Shown piece after piece: positions 45,019 through 53,549 of a stretch of DNA of 64,000 bases. Position numbers and translations under genes: made by a program. The DNA is taken from the NCBI RefSeq assembly GCF_025717005.1, contig NZ_JAOVZU010000007.1, positions 219,751 to 283,750 on the forward strand, in the 5' to 3' direction. Position 1 is the stretch's first letter, and every line of letters starts with the position of its first letter. The notes under the pieces are model-generated. The model was given only the letters and a program-made list of their open reading frames with translations. It searched no databases and had not been told where the DNA came from. This DNA comes from Actinotalea endophytica. GTDB lineage: Bacteria > Actinomycetota > Actinomycetes > Actinomycetales > Cellulomonadaceae.

Positions 45019-45873
45019 ATGTCGTACGTCGTCACCGGGGCCACCGGCCACCTCGGCCGCCTGATCGTCGAGGCCCTGATCGACCTGGACGTCGATCCCG
45101 CGCAGATCACCGCCACCGGCCGAGCCGTGGAACGCCTGGCGGACCTCGCCGCCCGGGGGGTCTCCACGGCGACGATCGACTACGAGTCGCCGGCGTCCAT
45201 GGAGGCGGCCTTCGCCGGCGCCACCACCGTGGTGCTCGTCTCGGGCTCAGAGCTGGGCAAGCGCGTCACCCAGCACGCCAACGCGATCGACGCCGCCAAG
45301 GCCGCGGGCGTCTCGCGCGTCGTCTACACCAGCGCACCGCACGCCGACACCGGTGCACTCGCGGTCGTCCCCGAGCACAGGGCCACCGAGGAGCACCTGC
45401 GGGCCTCGGGCCTCACGTACACCATCGCCCGTGACAACTGGTACACGGAGAACTACGAGCAGACGTTCGCCCAGGCCGCGGCGAGCGGCGTGGTGCTCAC
45501 CAGCGCCGGGGACGGTCGGGTCGCCTCGGCGCCCCGGAGCGACTACGCCGCAGCGCTCGCAGCGCTGGCCGTCTCCGACGGGTACGAGAACGCGACCCTC
45601 GAGCTGAGCGGTGACGTCGCCTGGACCTTCGACGAGTTCGCCGCGGCGGCGTCCGACGTCCTCGGGCGACCGGTCGAGCACCGGCGACTGAGCCCCGAGG
45701 AGCACACCGCCGCCCTCACCTCGGCCGGGTTGGACCCGCAGCTGGTCGCCTTCCTGGTGGGCATGGACGCCGACATCCGGCGCGGCGAGCTCGCCGACGC
45801 GACCGACGAGATCCGCACGCTCCTCGGGCGGCCGACGGAGCCGCTGGTCGAGACGCTGCGGCGCTGGGTCTGA
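45019..45873 (+). CDS. NmrA-like NAD(P)H quinone reductase (Qor2 type)
   Basis: 284 residues of the atypical SDR/NmrA group. The cofactor site is VTGATGHLGRLIVEALI at the N-terminus, and the quinone reductase 2 pattern continues with STATIDYESPASMEAAFAGATTVVLVSGSELGKRVTQHANAIDAAKAAGVSRVVYTSAPHAD, IARDNWYTENYEQ and APRSDYAAALAALAV. It reduces quinones with NADPH in characterised relatives. ATG 45019 follows GGAGGAGG. It is divergent from the HxlR regulator, its likely controller. Confidence 0.9.
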   Translation: MSYVVTGATGHLGRLIVEALIDLDVDPAQITATGRAVERLADLAARGVSTATIDYESPASMEAAFAGATTVVLVSGSELGKRVTQHANAIDAAKAAGVSRVVYTSAPHADTGALAVVPEHRATEEHLRASGLTYTIARDNWYTENYEQTFAQAAASGVVLTSAGDGRVASAPRSDYAAALAALAVSDGYENATLELSGDVAWTFDEFAAAASDVLGRPVEHRRLSPEEHTAALTSAGLDPQLVAFLVGMDADIRRGELADATDEIRTLLGRPTEPLVETLRRWV

Positions 45874-45876
45874 CGC

Positions 45877-45932
45877 TATTCGCAACACCTCTTGCGCAAT
45901 AGTTCTTGCGCAACTACTCTTGCGGGTGTTCC
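45877..45932. promoter_or_regulatory. Iteron-like operator, four 14-bp repeats
   Basis: Direct repeats start at 45877, 45891, 45905 and 45919 with exact 14-bp period: TATTCGCAACACCT, CTTGCGCAATAGTT, CTTGCGCAACTACT and CTTGCGGGTGTTCC. Each contains a TTGCGCAA-like core, and the two middle copies are near identical. They sit 23-78 bases upstream of the small gene and ArsR-like regulator, and probably bind that regulator. Confidence 0.65.
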
Positions 45933-45954
45933 GCCGCCAAGAGAGGTGAGCACG

Positions 45955-46098
45955 ATGACCCGTCGCCCGATCCGCCGCACGCGCCCCACGCCGTACCGCG
46001 ACCCGGAGTCCCGCCGCCTGCTCCGCGAGCTCGAGCTCGCCGAGGAACGGCTCACCCGGATCCACACCGACGCCGTCACCGAGCTGGGTCGGTTCTGA
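45955..46098 (+). CDS. Small basic protein, 47 residues
   Basis: MTRRPIRRTRPTPYRDPESR and a helical tail LLRELELAEERLTRIHTDAV. ATG 45955 follows AGAGAGGTGAG, a fair ribosome site. The stop overlaps the ATG of the ArsR-like regulator (TGATG), so it is translated with it. No recognised family; a leader gene or small partner of the regulator is possible. Confidence 0.6.
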   Translation: MTRRPIRRTRPTPYRDPESRRLLRELELAEERLTRIHTDAVTELGRF

Positions 46099-46763
46099 TG
46101 GGCCGACCCGGCTCCGACCCCACCTCCGCGATCGCTGCGGCGTCCACGGAGGCGTCCACGGCGATGCGGTCCAGCGACCCCACGGTGCTGCGGGCGCTCG
46201 CCCACCCGCTGCGCGTCGAGATCCTGGAGCTCCTCAACCGGGCGCGCACCGACCTCACGGCCAGCGAGGTCGCCGCGCGCACCGGCCAGACGGTCGCCAA
46301 CTGCTCCTTCCACCTCCGCTCGCTGGAGAAGGCCGGCTTCATCGCGCGCGCCGAACCCCGCGGCCGGGAGAAGCCGTGGCGCGCAGTGCACCGCGACCTC
46401 AACCTGCGGCCCGACCCGGCCGACCGCGAGTCGGTGCTCGCGGCCGGCGCGCTCAGCGCCCTGTACGTCAACCGCGAGGCCGCCCGGCTGACCGCCCTGC
46501 TCACCTCACCCGAGCCGTTCCCCGAGGCCGAGTGGAACGACGCCGTCATGGTGAACATGTCCGCCTTCTGGGCCACCGCCGACGAGATGAAGCAGCTCGG
46601 CGAGGCCCTGGTCGCCCTGACCGATGCGTTCGCCGGTCGCGACGCGAACCCGTCGAAGCGCCCCGAAGGCGCGCGCCGCGGGCGTCTGTTCGCGGCGATC
46701 AACCCCGAGCCGGAGGCCCCCTCGGAGGGCGAGGCGGACGGCGCGCCCGGGCAGCCGGGCTGA
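46098..46763 (+). CDS. ArsR-like winged-helix transcriptional regulator
   Basis: 221 residues. The helix-turn-helix region is DPTVLRALAHPLRVEILELLNRARTDLTASEVAARTGQTVANCSFHLRSLEKAGFIARAEPRGREKPWRAV, near residues 28-95. The C-terminal half is helical with a MVNMSAFWATADEMKQLGEALVALTDAFAG segment, which resembles the effector half of ArsR/HTH_20 regulators next to MFS exporters. No metal-binding Cys pair is present. It is coupled to the 47-residue gene. Confidence 0.87.
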   Translation: MGRPGSDPTSAIAAASTEASTAMRSSDPTVLRALAHPLRVEILELLNRARTDLTASEVAARTGQTVANCSFHLRSLEKAGFIARAEPRGREKPWRAVHRDLNLRPDPADRESVLAAGALSALYVNREAARLTALLTSPEPFPEAEWNDAVMVNMSAFWATADEMKQLGEALVALTDAFAGRDANPSKRPEGARRGRLFAAINPEPEAPSEGEADGAPGQPG

Positions 46764-46766
46764 GGC

Positions 46767-47387
46767 CTAGCTGCTCGACCGCCCGGCGCGCGCGCGAACG
46801 AGCGGGATGACGATGTCGTCGACGATCTCCTCCAGCGTCGACTGCGGCACCGGACCGGACCTCATGATCAGCTCGTGCCGGAACAGGTCGAAGGCGAGCG
46901 ACTCGATCCGGGGCGTCAGCCGCCCGGGGTCGACCTCACCGCGTTCGGCGGCCCGCTCGAAGAGGTCGTGCATCGTCGTCGACCGGCCGCCCATCATCAG
47001 TGCACGGGCCTCTCCGAACGTCAGACCCTCCTCCGCGAGGTACGAGCCGACCTGAGCGAAGATCTCGATCGTGGTCCGCACCTCGGTGCCGTTCGCCCAG
47101 GTCAGGATCGCGAGCAGGTCCTCACGGAGCGGCCCGCCCAGGGTCGGCATTGGGCCTCGGTTCCGGACGATCACGTGCCGCGCGGCGGCGGCCGCGAGCT
47201 CACGCCTGCCCGCCCATCGCCGGTAGAGCACGGCACGGCTCGTACCGGCGCGCTGGGCGACCGCCTCCAGCGTCAGGTCGGCGTAGCCGTGCTCGGTCAG
47301 CTCGTCCCAGGCGGCCTGCAGGAGCGCGTCCTCGAGCTCGGCACCACGCCGGCGCTGGCGCGCGGGCGCCTCGCCATTAAGGGACAT
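46767..47387 (-). CDS. TetR family transcriptional regulator
   Basis: 206 residues. The TetR_N domain is LLQAAWDELTEHGYADLTLEAVAQRAGTSRAVLYRRWAGRRELAAAAA, at about 21-70. A TetR_C-like ligand domain follows (LAILTWANGTEVRTTIEIFAQVGSYLAEEGLTFGEARALMMGG). It is divergent from a DHA2 exporter and most likely represses it. It starts with MSLNGEAPARQRRRG. Confidence 0.92.
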   Translation of the reverse strand: MSLNGEAPARQRRRGAELEDALLQAAWDELTEHGYADLTLEAVAQRAGTSRAVLYRRWAGRRELAAAAARHVIVRNRGPMPTLGGPLREDLLAILTWANGTEVRTTIEIFAQVGSYLAEEGLTFGEARALMMGGRSTTMHDLFERAAERGEVDPGRLTPRIESLAFDLFRHELIMRSGPVPQSTLEEIVDDIVIPLVRARAGRSSS

Positions 47388-47389
47388 TG

Positions 47390-47440
47390 CGTATCTTCTC
47401 CCGGTCGGATACCGTCCACTTAAGATACGTCTCGTACCTT
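47390..47440. promoter_or_regulatory. TetR operator sites between TetR and DHA2 genes
   Basis: The main site is AAGATACG-TCT-CGTACCTT at 47422-47440, an inverted repeat with one mismatch. A third half-site, CGTATCTT at 47390-47397, overlaps the TetR 5' end region. The arrangement lets the regulator block both divergent promoters. Confidence 0.65.
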
Positions 47441-47450
47441 AGGTGGATCG

Positions 47451-48923
47451 ATGAGCACTCCCGACGCGACCCTAGACCCGACCGAGGAGCGCCCGGACGG
47501 CAACCTCGCGACCGACCCCTCCCCATCAGGTCTGGATCCCGCCCTCACCCGGGTCGTCGCGGCGATCCTGACCGGCGCGATGGCCGTGATCTTCGACATG
47601 ACCATCGTCGCGGTCGCGATCCACGAGCTCGCGACCACGTTCGACGCTCCCGTGGACACCATCCAGTGGGTGTCGACCGCCTACCTGCTCGCGATGGTCG
47701 GCGTGCTGCCGGCCGCGGGCTGGGCGCAGCAACGCCTGGGCGGGAAGCGGCTCTGGCTGCTCGCCCTCGCCACGTTCACCCTCGGGTCCGTGGCGTGCGG
47801 CTTCGCCTGGAGCGCCACGAGCCTCATCGCGTTCCGGGCCTTCCAGGGCCTGGGTGGTGGGCTGATGCTGCCGCTGATGGCCACGCTGCTGATGCAGGCG
47901 GCGGGCGGACGCAGCCCCGGGCGCCTGATGGCAGCGGTCAGCCTGCCGACCGCCCTCGGTCCGATCCTCGGTCCGGTGATCGGCGGGCTCGTGCTCCACC
48001 TCGGCGACTGGTCCTGGCTGTTCTGGATCAACGTGCCGCTCGGCATCGCGGGCCTCGCGCTCGCGTCCCGGTGGCTGCCCGCCGACCCGCCGAGCCGGCC
48101 GGCACGGCTGGACGTCCTCGGACTGGCGCTCGGCGTGGTCGGCGTGGTGGCCCTGGTGCTCGGCCTGAGCAACGTGGCGAGGGAGGGTGGGATCGGTCAC
48201 GCGGACGTGCTGGTCCCGGCCGGGGCGGGCCTGGCCCTGCTCGCGGGCTTCACGGTCCGCGCGCTGCGCGCCGGACCGGGAGCACTCGTCGACCTCGCGC
48301 TGCTGCGCCACCGACCGCTCGCGACCTCCAGCACGCTGATGGCACTCGCCGGGGTCGCCCTGACCGGCGCGATGTTCGTGATCCCGCTGTTCTTCCAGGA
48401 GGTGCGCGGCGCCGACCCGCTGACGACCGGTCTGCTGCTGATCCCCCAGGGCGTCGGCGCCCTGGCCAGCCGCGGGCTCGCCGGGCGGTTGACCGACGCC
48501 CTCGGCCCTCGCCCGGTGGTCGTCGCGGGCTTCGCGATCGCCACCGTGGCGACCGTTCCCTTCGCCTGGGCCTCCACGACGACGAGCGGCTGGCTGCTCG
48601 GCGCGGCCCTGCTCGTCCGCGGCGTCGGGATCGGCGCGGTCTTCATCCCCCTGATGGCGACCGCATACGTCGGGCTGGAGCGCGACGAGATCCCGCACGC
48701 GAGCATCCTCACCCGGATCGGGCAGCAGGTCGGCGGCTCCTTCGGCATCGCCCTGCTCGCGGTCGTCCTCCAGTCCACCTTCACCGCATCGGGCGCTGTC
48801 GACCCGGTCTCCGCCGCGTTCGGTACGACGTTCTGGTGGGTGATCGCCTTCACCGCCATCGGCATCGCGGTCGCGGCGCTGCTGCCCGGGCGTCCGGGCG
48901 CGGCCGACGCCACCGGCGCGTGA
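47451..48923 (+). CDS. MFS DHA2 family multidrug exporter (EmrB/QacA-like)
   Basis: 490 residues with 14 predicted membrane helices. Motif A-like GWAQQRLGGKRLWLLALATF, and the motif C region RLMAAVSLPTALGPILGPVIGGLVLHLGDWSWLFWINVPLGI, mark it as a proton-driven DHA2 drug exporter. ATG 47451 follows AGGTGG. The TetR gene divergent to it is its probable ligand-responsive repressor. Confidence 0.92.
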   Translation: MSTPDATLDPTEERPDGNLATDPSPSGLDPALTRVVAAILTGAMAVIFDMTIVAVAIHELATTFDAPVDTIQWVSTAYLLAMVGVLPAAGWAQQRLGGKRLWLLALATFTLGSVACGFAWSATSLIAFRAFQGLGGGLMLPLMATLLMQAAGGRSPGRLMAAVSLPTALGPILGPVIGGLVLHLGDWSWLFWINVPLGIAGLALASRWLPADPPSRPARLDVLGLALGVVGVVALVLGLSNVAREGGIGHADVLVPAGAGLALLAGFTVRALRAGPGALVDLALLRHRPLATSSTLMALAGVALTGAMFVIPLFFQEVRGADPLTTGLLLIPQGVGALASRGLAGRLTDALGPRPVVVAGFAIATVATVPFAWASTTTSGWLLGAALLVRGVGIGAVFIPLMATAYVGLERDEIPHASILTRIGQQVGGSFGIALLAVVLQSTFTASGAVDPVSAAFGTTFWWVIAFTAIGIAVAALLPGRPGAADATGA

Positions 48924-48930
48924 CGGCGGG

Positions 48931-49338
48931 TCAGGCCTCGTTCGCCCGGTCGTACGCCTCGCCGGCGACCGGCTCGAGCCACGTCGTCGGGTCCGAGCCG
49001 TCAGGCTTCGCCTCGAGCATCGCCAGGTGCGCGGCGAAGGTGTCCGCCGGGGCGCCGTGCCAGTGCTCCTCGTCGGGCGGGCAGATCACGGTGTCCCCGG
49101 CCCGCGCCCGCACGACCCGGCCGTCGCGCGTACCGACCAGGGCGACGCCCTCGGTGACGTGCAGGGTCTGGCCCACGGCGTGGCTGTGCCAGTTGGTGTG
49201 CGCACCCGGGGTGAACCGGACCAGGGCGACGGTCATCCGCGACGGGCCGGCGCCGGAGTAGATCGGCGTGACGTAGACGTCGCCGGTGAACGCCTGGGCC
49301 GGCGCCTTCCAGGCGGGGTTGACGTGCTGCAGCTCCAT
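48931..49338 (-). CDS. Cupin domain protein
   Basis: 135 residues, one cupin. Metal motif 1 is PGAHTNWHSHAVGQTLHVTEG (His-x-His with downstream residues), motif 2 is AGDTVICPPDEEHWHGAPAD. Its ligands look complete. The family resembles the small cupins next to oxidoreductases in quinone or carboxymuconolactone-like clusters. It precedes a DUF2255 gene and an alcohol dehydrogenase-like pseudogene on the same strand. Confidence 0.88.
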   Translation of the reverse strand: MELQHVNPAWKAPAQAFTGDVYVTPIYSGAGPSRMTVALVRFTPGAHTNWHSHAVGQTLHVTEGVALVGTRDGRVVRARAGDTVICPPDEEHWHGAPADTFAAHLAMLEAKPDGSDPTTWLEPVAGEAYDRANEA

Positions 49339-49400
49339 GGCTGCTCCTCTCGTGGTGGATCGGTGGTGGTTGCCGGGCCCCGCCGCGCCCGGCGGCGCAG

Positions 49401-49781
49401 TCAGCGGGGTTCCAGCCGGAGCGTCGCGGCTGCGGCGGCGTCGCCGGTCATCGGGCCGACGTAGGCGTCGCCGTACCGGCCGTACTTGGCACGGTAGGCA
49501 CGGTCGATCGCCGTCCGCAGGCCGGGGTCGACGTCGCCGAGCGCGACGGCGTGATCGGCCCCTCCCACGCGGACGGCTCCGGAACGCGTCGCGAGCGCAC
49601 GGCGGTACCAGCCGCCGTCCCCGCCCCTCCAGGACCGGACGTACAGCCCGTCCCCGACCCGGACCACCCAGACGGGCGTCGGGTCGGTGGAGGAGCCGTC
49701 GGCCCGCTCCACGCTGATCTGCACCTCGTCAGCGGCCCCGATCGCCGCCAGGACCTCGTCCGACCAGGTCGTCGTAGCCAT
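49401..49781 (-). CDS. DUF2255 family protein
   Basis: 126 residues: EVLAAIGAADEVQISVERADGSSTDPTPVWVVRVGDGLYVRSWRG, GGWYRRALATRSGAVRVGGADHAVAL, IDRAYRAKYGRYGDAYVGPM. This pattern fits DUF2255, a small beta-barrel related to flavin reductase-like/pyridoxamine-oxidase folds. ATG 49781 follows GGGGTGA. It sits between the frameshifted dehydrogenase and the cupin gene. Confidence 0.78.
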   Translation of the reverse strand: MATTTWSDEVLAAIGAADEVQISVERADGSSTDPTPVWVVRVGDGLYVRSWRGGDGGWYRRALATRSGAVRVGGADHAVALGDVDPGLRTAIDRAYRAKYGRYGDAYVGPMTGDAAAAATLRLEPR

Positions 49782-49792
49782 CGCGTCACCCC

Positions 49793-50838
49793 TCAGAACT
49801 CGATCATGACCTTGAGGGCTTCGCGGTCGTCCATCTCGCGGTAGCCCTTCGGAGCGTCCTCGATACCGATGGTGCGGTCGAAGACCGCGCCGGGAGCCAG
49901 GTCGCCGGCCAGCACGTCGCGGACCGCCTGCTCGAGGTACGCCCGCACGGGCGCCGGTCCGCCGGCCAGCCGGACGTTCTTGCCGAACAGCGAGCCGAAG
50001 CCGACCGGGGCGCTCTCGTACTGCGGCACGCCGACGCGGGAGATGATCCCGCCGGGTCGCACCACGCCGTAGGCCTGCTCGTACGCGGGCATGTGCCCGA
50101 CGGCCTCGAGCACGGCGTGCGTGCCGAGTCCGCCGGTGAGCTCGAGCACCGTGGCCACGCCCTCGCCGCCGCGCTCGGCGACGACGTCGGTCGCGCCCCA
50201 CTCGCGGCCCAGGTCGGTGCGCGCCCGGTGGCGGCCCATGAGGATGATCTGCTCGGCGCCCATCCGCTTCGCAGCGAGCACGGCGGACAGGCCCACGGCG
50301 CCGTCGCCGATCACCGTGACGCTCTGCCCGGGCCGGACGTCGGCCATGTGCGCAGCGTGGTAGCCGGTGAGGTACACGTCCGACAGCGTCAGCAGCGAGG
50401 CCAGCAGGCCGTCGTCCGCGGTCGCGGGGTCGACCTCGGGAACCTTGACCAGGGTGCCGTCGGCCAGCGGAACCCTCGCGAGCTCGGCCTGCAGACCGCC
50501 GGTGCCGGGACCGAAGAACCCGCCGTGCGGGCAGGCGGTGTGGAAGCCGTCGAGGCAGATCGGGCAGGAGTTGTCCGAGTACGCGAACGGCACGATGACG
50601 ACGTCTCCCACCCCGACCGAGGCGACCGCGGAACCGACCTCCTCGACCACGCCGATCAGCTCGTGGCCCATCGCCGCCCCGTGCTCCGAGGCCGGCATCG
50701 AGTGGTACGGTGCAGGTCCGATCCGCAGATGCAGGCTCGCACGGACCGCACGATCGCGTCCGTCGAGGCCTGGAGGACGGGGTCGGGCAAGGTCTCGACC
50801 CGGACGTCGCCGGGACCGTACATGACAGTGGCACGCAT
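49793..50838 (-). pseudogene. Zinc-dependent alcohol dehydrogenase, frameshifted
   Basis: The start ATG 50838 (after AAGGAG) gives MRATVMYGPGDVRVETLPDP and VRACICGSDLH, the zinc-ADH N-terminus. The rest of the protein, PYHSMPASEHGAAMGHELIGVVEEVG to the end at 49793 (YREMDDREALKVMIEF), is in another frame. The break is at about 50708-50712, where two Gs on the plus strand appear to replace three, so one base is lost. With that base restored the protein would be about 348 residues with the cofactor site VTVIGDGAVGLSAVLA. It is either a real recent frameshift or a sequencing error. Confidence 0.85.
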
Positions 50839-50968
50839 GGTGGTGGGGTCTCCTTCGCTCAGTTGCCACCCCCAGGGAAGCGCGGTCGGCGCAGGGCAAC
50901 CAGGTCCTGTCGGTGGGGGTTCTGCCAGTACCTCCCTCGCTCCGCGAACGGCCACCTACCGTGGAGGC

Positions 50969-51850
50969 ATGTCGAAGGACGAGGTGCGCGAGTTCCTGGT
51001 GACCCGCCGCGCGAAGGTGACCCCGCAGATGGTCGGCCTGCCCGACGTCGGGACCCGCCGGGTGCCCGGGCTGCGTCGGGGCGAGGTCGCCGTCCTCGCC
51101 GGGGTGAGCGTGGAGTACTACACCAAGCTCGAGCGCGGCGACCTGCGCGGCGTCTCCGACGAGGTCCTCCACGCGATCGCCGCGGCGCTCCGGTTCGACG
51201 AGGCCGAGCGCTCGCACCTGTTCGACCTCGCCCGCACCGCCAACGCCGGCACCCGGGCTCGCCGCCGGCCTGCCGCCAACCCGACGGTCCGGCCGAGCCT
51301 GCGACACCTGGTCGACTCGGTCACCGACGCGGCGATGGTGCTCGGCAACCCGCGCGGCGAGATCGTCGCGACCAACACCCTCGGCCGGGCGCTGTACGAC
51401 CCGCTGTACCGCGGCACGCCCGAGCCGGTGAGCTACCCGCGGTTCATCTTCTTCGACCCCGCGTCCCGGGCCTTCTACCCGGACTGGGACGACATCGCCG
51501 ACGCTTCGGTCGCGAGCCTGCGCACCGTCGCCGGACGCTCCCCGTTCGACCGGTCGATCACGGATCTCGTCGGCGAGCTGTCCACGCGGTCGGAGGAGTT
51601 CCGCACCCGGTGGGCTCGCCACGACGTGCGGCTGCACATCGAGGGCATCAAGCGGATCCACCACCCGGTGGTCGGGCTCCTCGAGCTCGAGTACAACGTC
51701 CTCGCCCTGCCCGCGGACGACGGCCTGAACCTCACCGCCTACACCGCGGCGCCGGGGTCGGACACCGAGGAGAAGCTGCGGCTGCTGGCGAGCTGGTGGG
51801 CGTCCGAGCAGGCCGCGACCGCCGAGCGGCGCACGTCACGGACCGTCTAG
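50969..51850 (+). CDS. XRE-family regulator with MmyB-like ligand domain
   Basis: 293 residues. The N-terminal helix-turn-helix is TRRVPGLRRGEVAVLAGVSVEYYTKLERGDLRGVSDEVLHAIAAAL, followed by the MmyB_LBD-type sensor (LRHLVDSVTDAAMVLGNPRGEIVATNTLGRALYDPLYR, FIFFDPASRAFYPDWDDIADASVASLRTVAGRSPFDRSITDLVGELS). Regulators of this type usually sit divergently to an oxidoreductase they control; here the frameshifted dehydrogenase fills that place. ATG 50969 follows GGAGG. Confidence 0.92.
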   Translation: MSKDEVREFLVTRRAKVTPQMVGLPDVGTRRVPGLRRGEVAVLAGVSVEYYTKLERGDLRGVSDEVLHAIAAALRFDEAERSHLFDLARTANAGTRARRRPAANPTVRPSLRHLVDSVTDAAMVLGNPRGEIVATNTLGRALYDPLYRGTPEPVSYPRFIFFDPASRAFYPDWDDIADASVASLRTVAGRSPFDRSITDLVGELSTRSEEFRTRWARHDVRLHIEGIKRIHHPVVGLLELEYNVLALPADDGLNLTAYTAAPGSDTEEKLRLLASWWASEQAATAERRTSRTV

Positions 51851-52338
51851 CCCTCGACGGCACGGGTGGCCGGTTCCCGGCCGGCAGGGGACGCCGACGG
51901 CGACCGTGACGCGCCCGCGAGGCCCTCGGCCATCGGCGCGGTCGCCTGCGCCGGGGCCGGCGCGGCGTCGAACGCCCCGCGTGCGACCGCAAGGATCACG
52001 ATCGACACGGCGATCAGCACGAGGGCGAGCCACGCGACCGCAGGGATCCCCGCTGCGTCGAGAGCGCGGCCCCCGAGGACCGCGCCCGTCGCGATGCCGA
52101 TGTTGGAGGTCGCGTTGATCCACGCCCCGGCGAGCTCGGGCGAGGCGGCTCTGGTTCGCACGGCTGCCGCTTGGTAGAGGGAGGGCACCGGACCCCAGGC
52201 TCCGTTCCACACGACGCCCGCGGCCACGACCCAGGCCAGGTGCGGGTGGCCGACGGCGACGGCCAGGATGCCGGCGGCGACCAGCCCGAGGATGACCAGG
52301 GCGTTGGACGCGACCACTCCGGCCATCCGGCCGCGCCG
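51847..52338 (-). pseudogene. MFS exporter, C-terminal remnant
   Basis: About 160 residues that match the last five membrane helices of a DHA1-type MFS exporter: NALVILGLVAAGILAVAVGHPHLAWVVAAGVVWNGAWGPVPSLYQAAAVRTRA, INATSNIGIATGAVLGGRALDAAGIPAVAWLALVLIAVSIVILAVARG and a tail. The first seven helices and a start codon are missing; the frame stays open to about 52380, but residues beyond 52340 are not MFS-like. Its 3' end overlaps the XRE regulator by 4 bp. It is a truncated gene. Confidence 0.75.
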
Positions 52339-52340
52339 CC

Positions 52341-52679
52341 CGGGGACACCGGCGCGTCGCCGGGCTCGCGCCCGCCGCACCCGGCTACCGGCGACTGCGG
52401 ATCGCGCCGGTCCCCAGCGCGGCCCTGACCGCGGCGCAGGCGAGTCTTGACAGCCCGTACGGGCAGGCCGCCGTCACCTGGTCGCTTCGCGGCGGGCACT
52501 TCGAGGTCGAGGTGGTCGTCCCGCCGAGCACGTCGGCGGAGATCCTGCTGCCCGACGGTTCTCCAGCCCGGACGATCGGCGCAGGCCGGCACCGGTTCGA
52601 ATGTCGGGTCGAGCCGACGGTGCCCGCACGGCCGCCGGCCGAGTTCGTGCCGGCGGCTGCGCTCGAGCCGCCCGCGTGA
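52341..52679 (+). pseudogene. GH78 alpha-L-rhamnosidase, C-terminal remnant
   Basis: In a frame ending with TGA at 52677-52679, about 112 residues match the C-terminus of bacterial rhamnosidases: RRVAGLAPAAPGYRRLRIAP, ALTAAQASLDSPYGQAAVTWSLRGGHFEVEVVVPP, SAEILLPDG and IGAGRHRFEC. No start codon or upstream coding sequence is present; the fragment begins at the junction with the MFS remnant. An intact, only distantly similar rhamnosidase is at 60714-63599. Confidence 0.72.
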
Positions 52680-52734
52680 CCCGGCTCGACGCACTCCGCG
52701 GCTGGTCGGACGCGTCGCGTCGCGCCGCGGGGCG

Positions 52735-53466
52735 TCAGGCGGTCGAGACGAGGGCACGCAGCGTGTGCATGCCCCGGTACAGCTCGTGCGCGAACTCGAC
52801 AGCTCGCCCGGCGTCGTCGAAGGTGGTCCGCTCGAGGGCCAGCAGCGAGGCACCGGGCAGCTCGCCGAGGGCGTCGGCCTCGTCGGCGGTGGCGGCGCGC
52901 GCACCGATCCGTTGTGCGGCGGTACGGGCTACGACGCCGTGTGCTCGCAGGTACCCGTCGAGGCCGAGCCGTTCGAGCTCGTCAGGCCCCGGTGCCAACG
53001 GCTCGGGCAAGTAGCTCGTCAGAAGTGCGGTCGGCCGACCGTCGACCAGTCGCAGACGCCTGACGCGCAGGACGGTCGCACTCTGCGGCACCCGCAACGC
53101 CTGCGCGACGTCCGCGCTCGCCGGGACCCGCGCGTGCTCCGTGGCGACGACACGGACGCGCTCGTCGGCATCCATGTCGGCGAAGACCGCGCCGAGGCTC
53201 GCGGGTCGGTGGATCGCTGCAGGCGTGACGTGCGTCCCGGTCGCACGGCGGCGCACGAGCCGCCCCCGCTGGACGAGCTCACCCAGGGCCTGCCGCGTCG
53301 TTGCGCGCGAGACGCCGAGGCGGGCCGAGAGCGACACCTCGCTCTCGAGGAGCTCGCCCGGCGCCAGCGTGCCCCCGTCGATCGCCGCCTGGACGGCACC
53401 GGCGATCTGGCGGTAGGCGGGCACCGGACTCGACCGGTCGAGCGTGATGCTCAGCTGCTGGCTCAC
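52735..53466 (-). CDS. GntR family regulator with UTRA domain (HutC type)
   Basis: About 243 residues. The GntR winged helix is at residues 12-75: VPAYRQIAGAVQAAIDGGTLAPGELLESEVSLSARLGVSRATTRQALGELVQRGRLVRRRATGTHV. The UTRA ligand domain follows to the end (AHGVVARTAAQRIGARAATADEADALGELPGASLLALERTTFDDAGRAVEFAHELYR). GTG 53466 is preferred since AGGAG lies 8 bases upstream; GTG 53475 is the alternative. It follows the oxidoreductase gene on the same strand and may sense a sugar acid or polyol phosphate. Confidence 0.9.
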   Translation of the reverse strand: MSQQLSITLDRSSPVPAYRQIAGAVQAAIDGGTLAPGELLESEVSLSARLGVSRATTRQALGELVQRGRLVRRRATGTHVTPAAIHRPASLGAVFADMDADERVRVVATEHARVPASADVAQALRVPQSATVLRVRRLRLVDGRPTALLTSYLPEPLAPGPDELERLGLDGYLRAHGVVARTAAQRIGARAATADEADALGELPGASLLALERTTFDDAGRAVEFAHELYRGMHTLRALVSTA

Positions 53467-53549
53467 GACGTCCACTCCTATCCGGCCGAACCCGAGCGAA
53501 GCCGGTCAGCGTCGGTGGGCGGGCGCACGCGGTGCCCGCCCACCCACCC

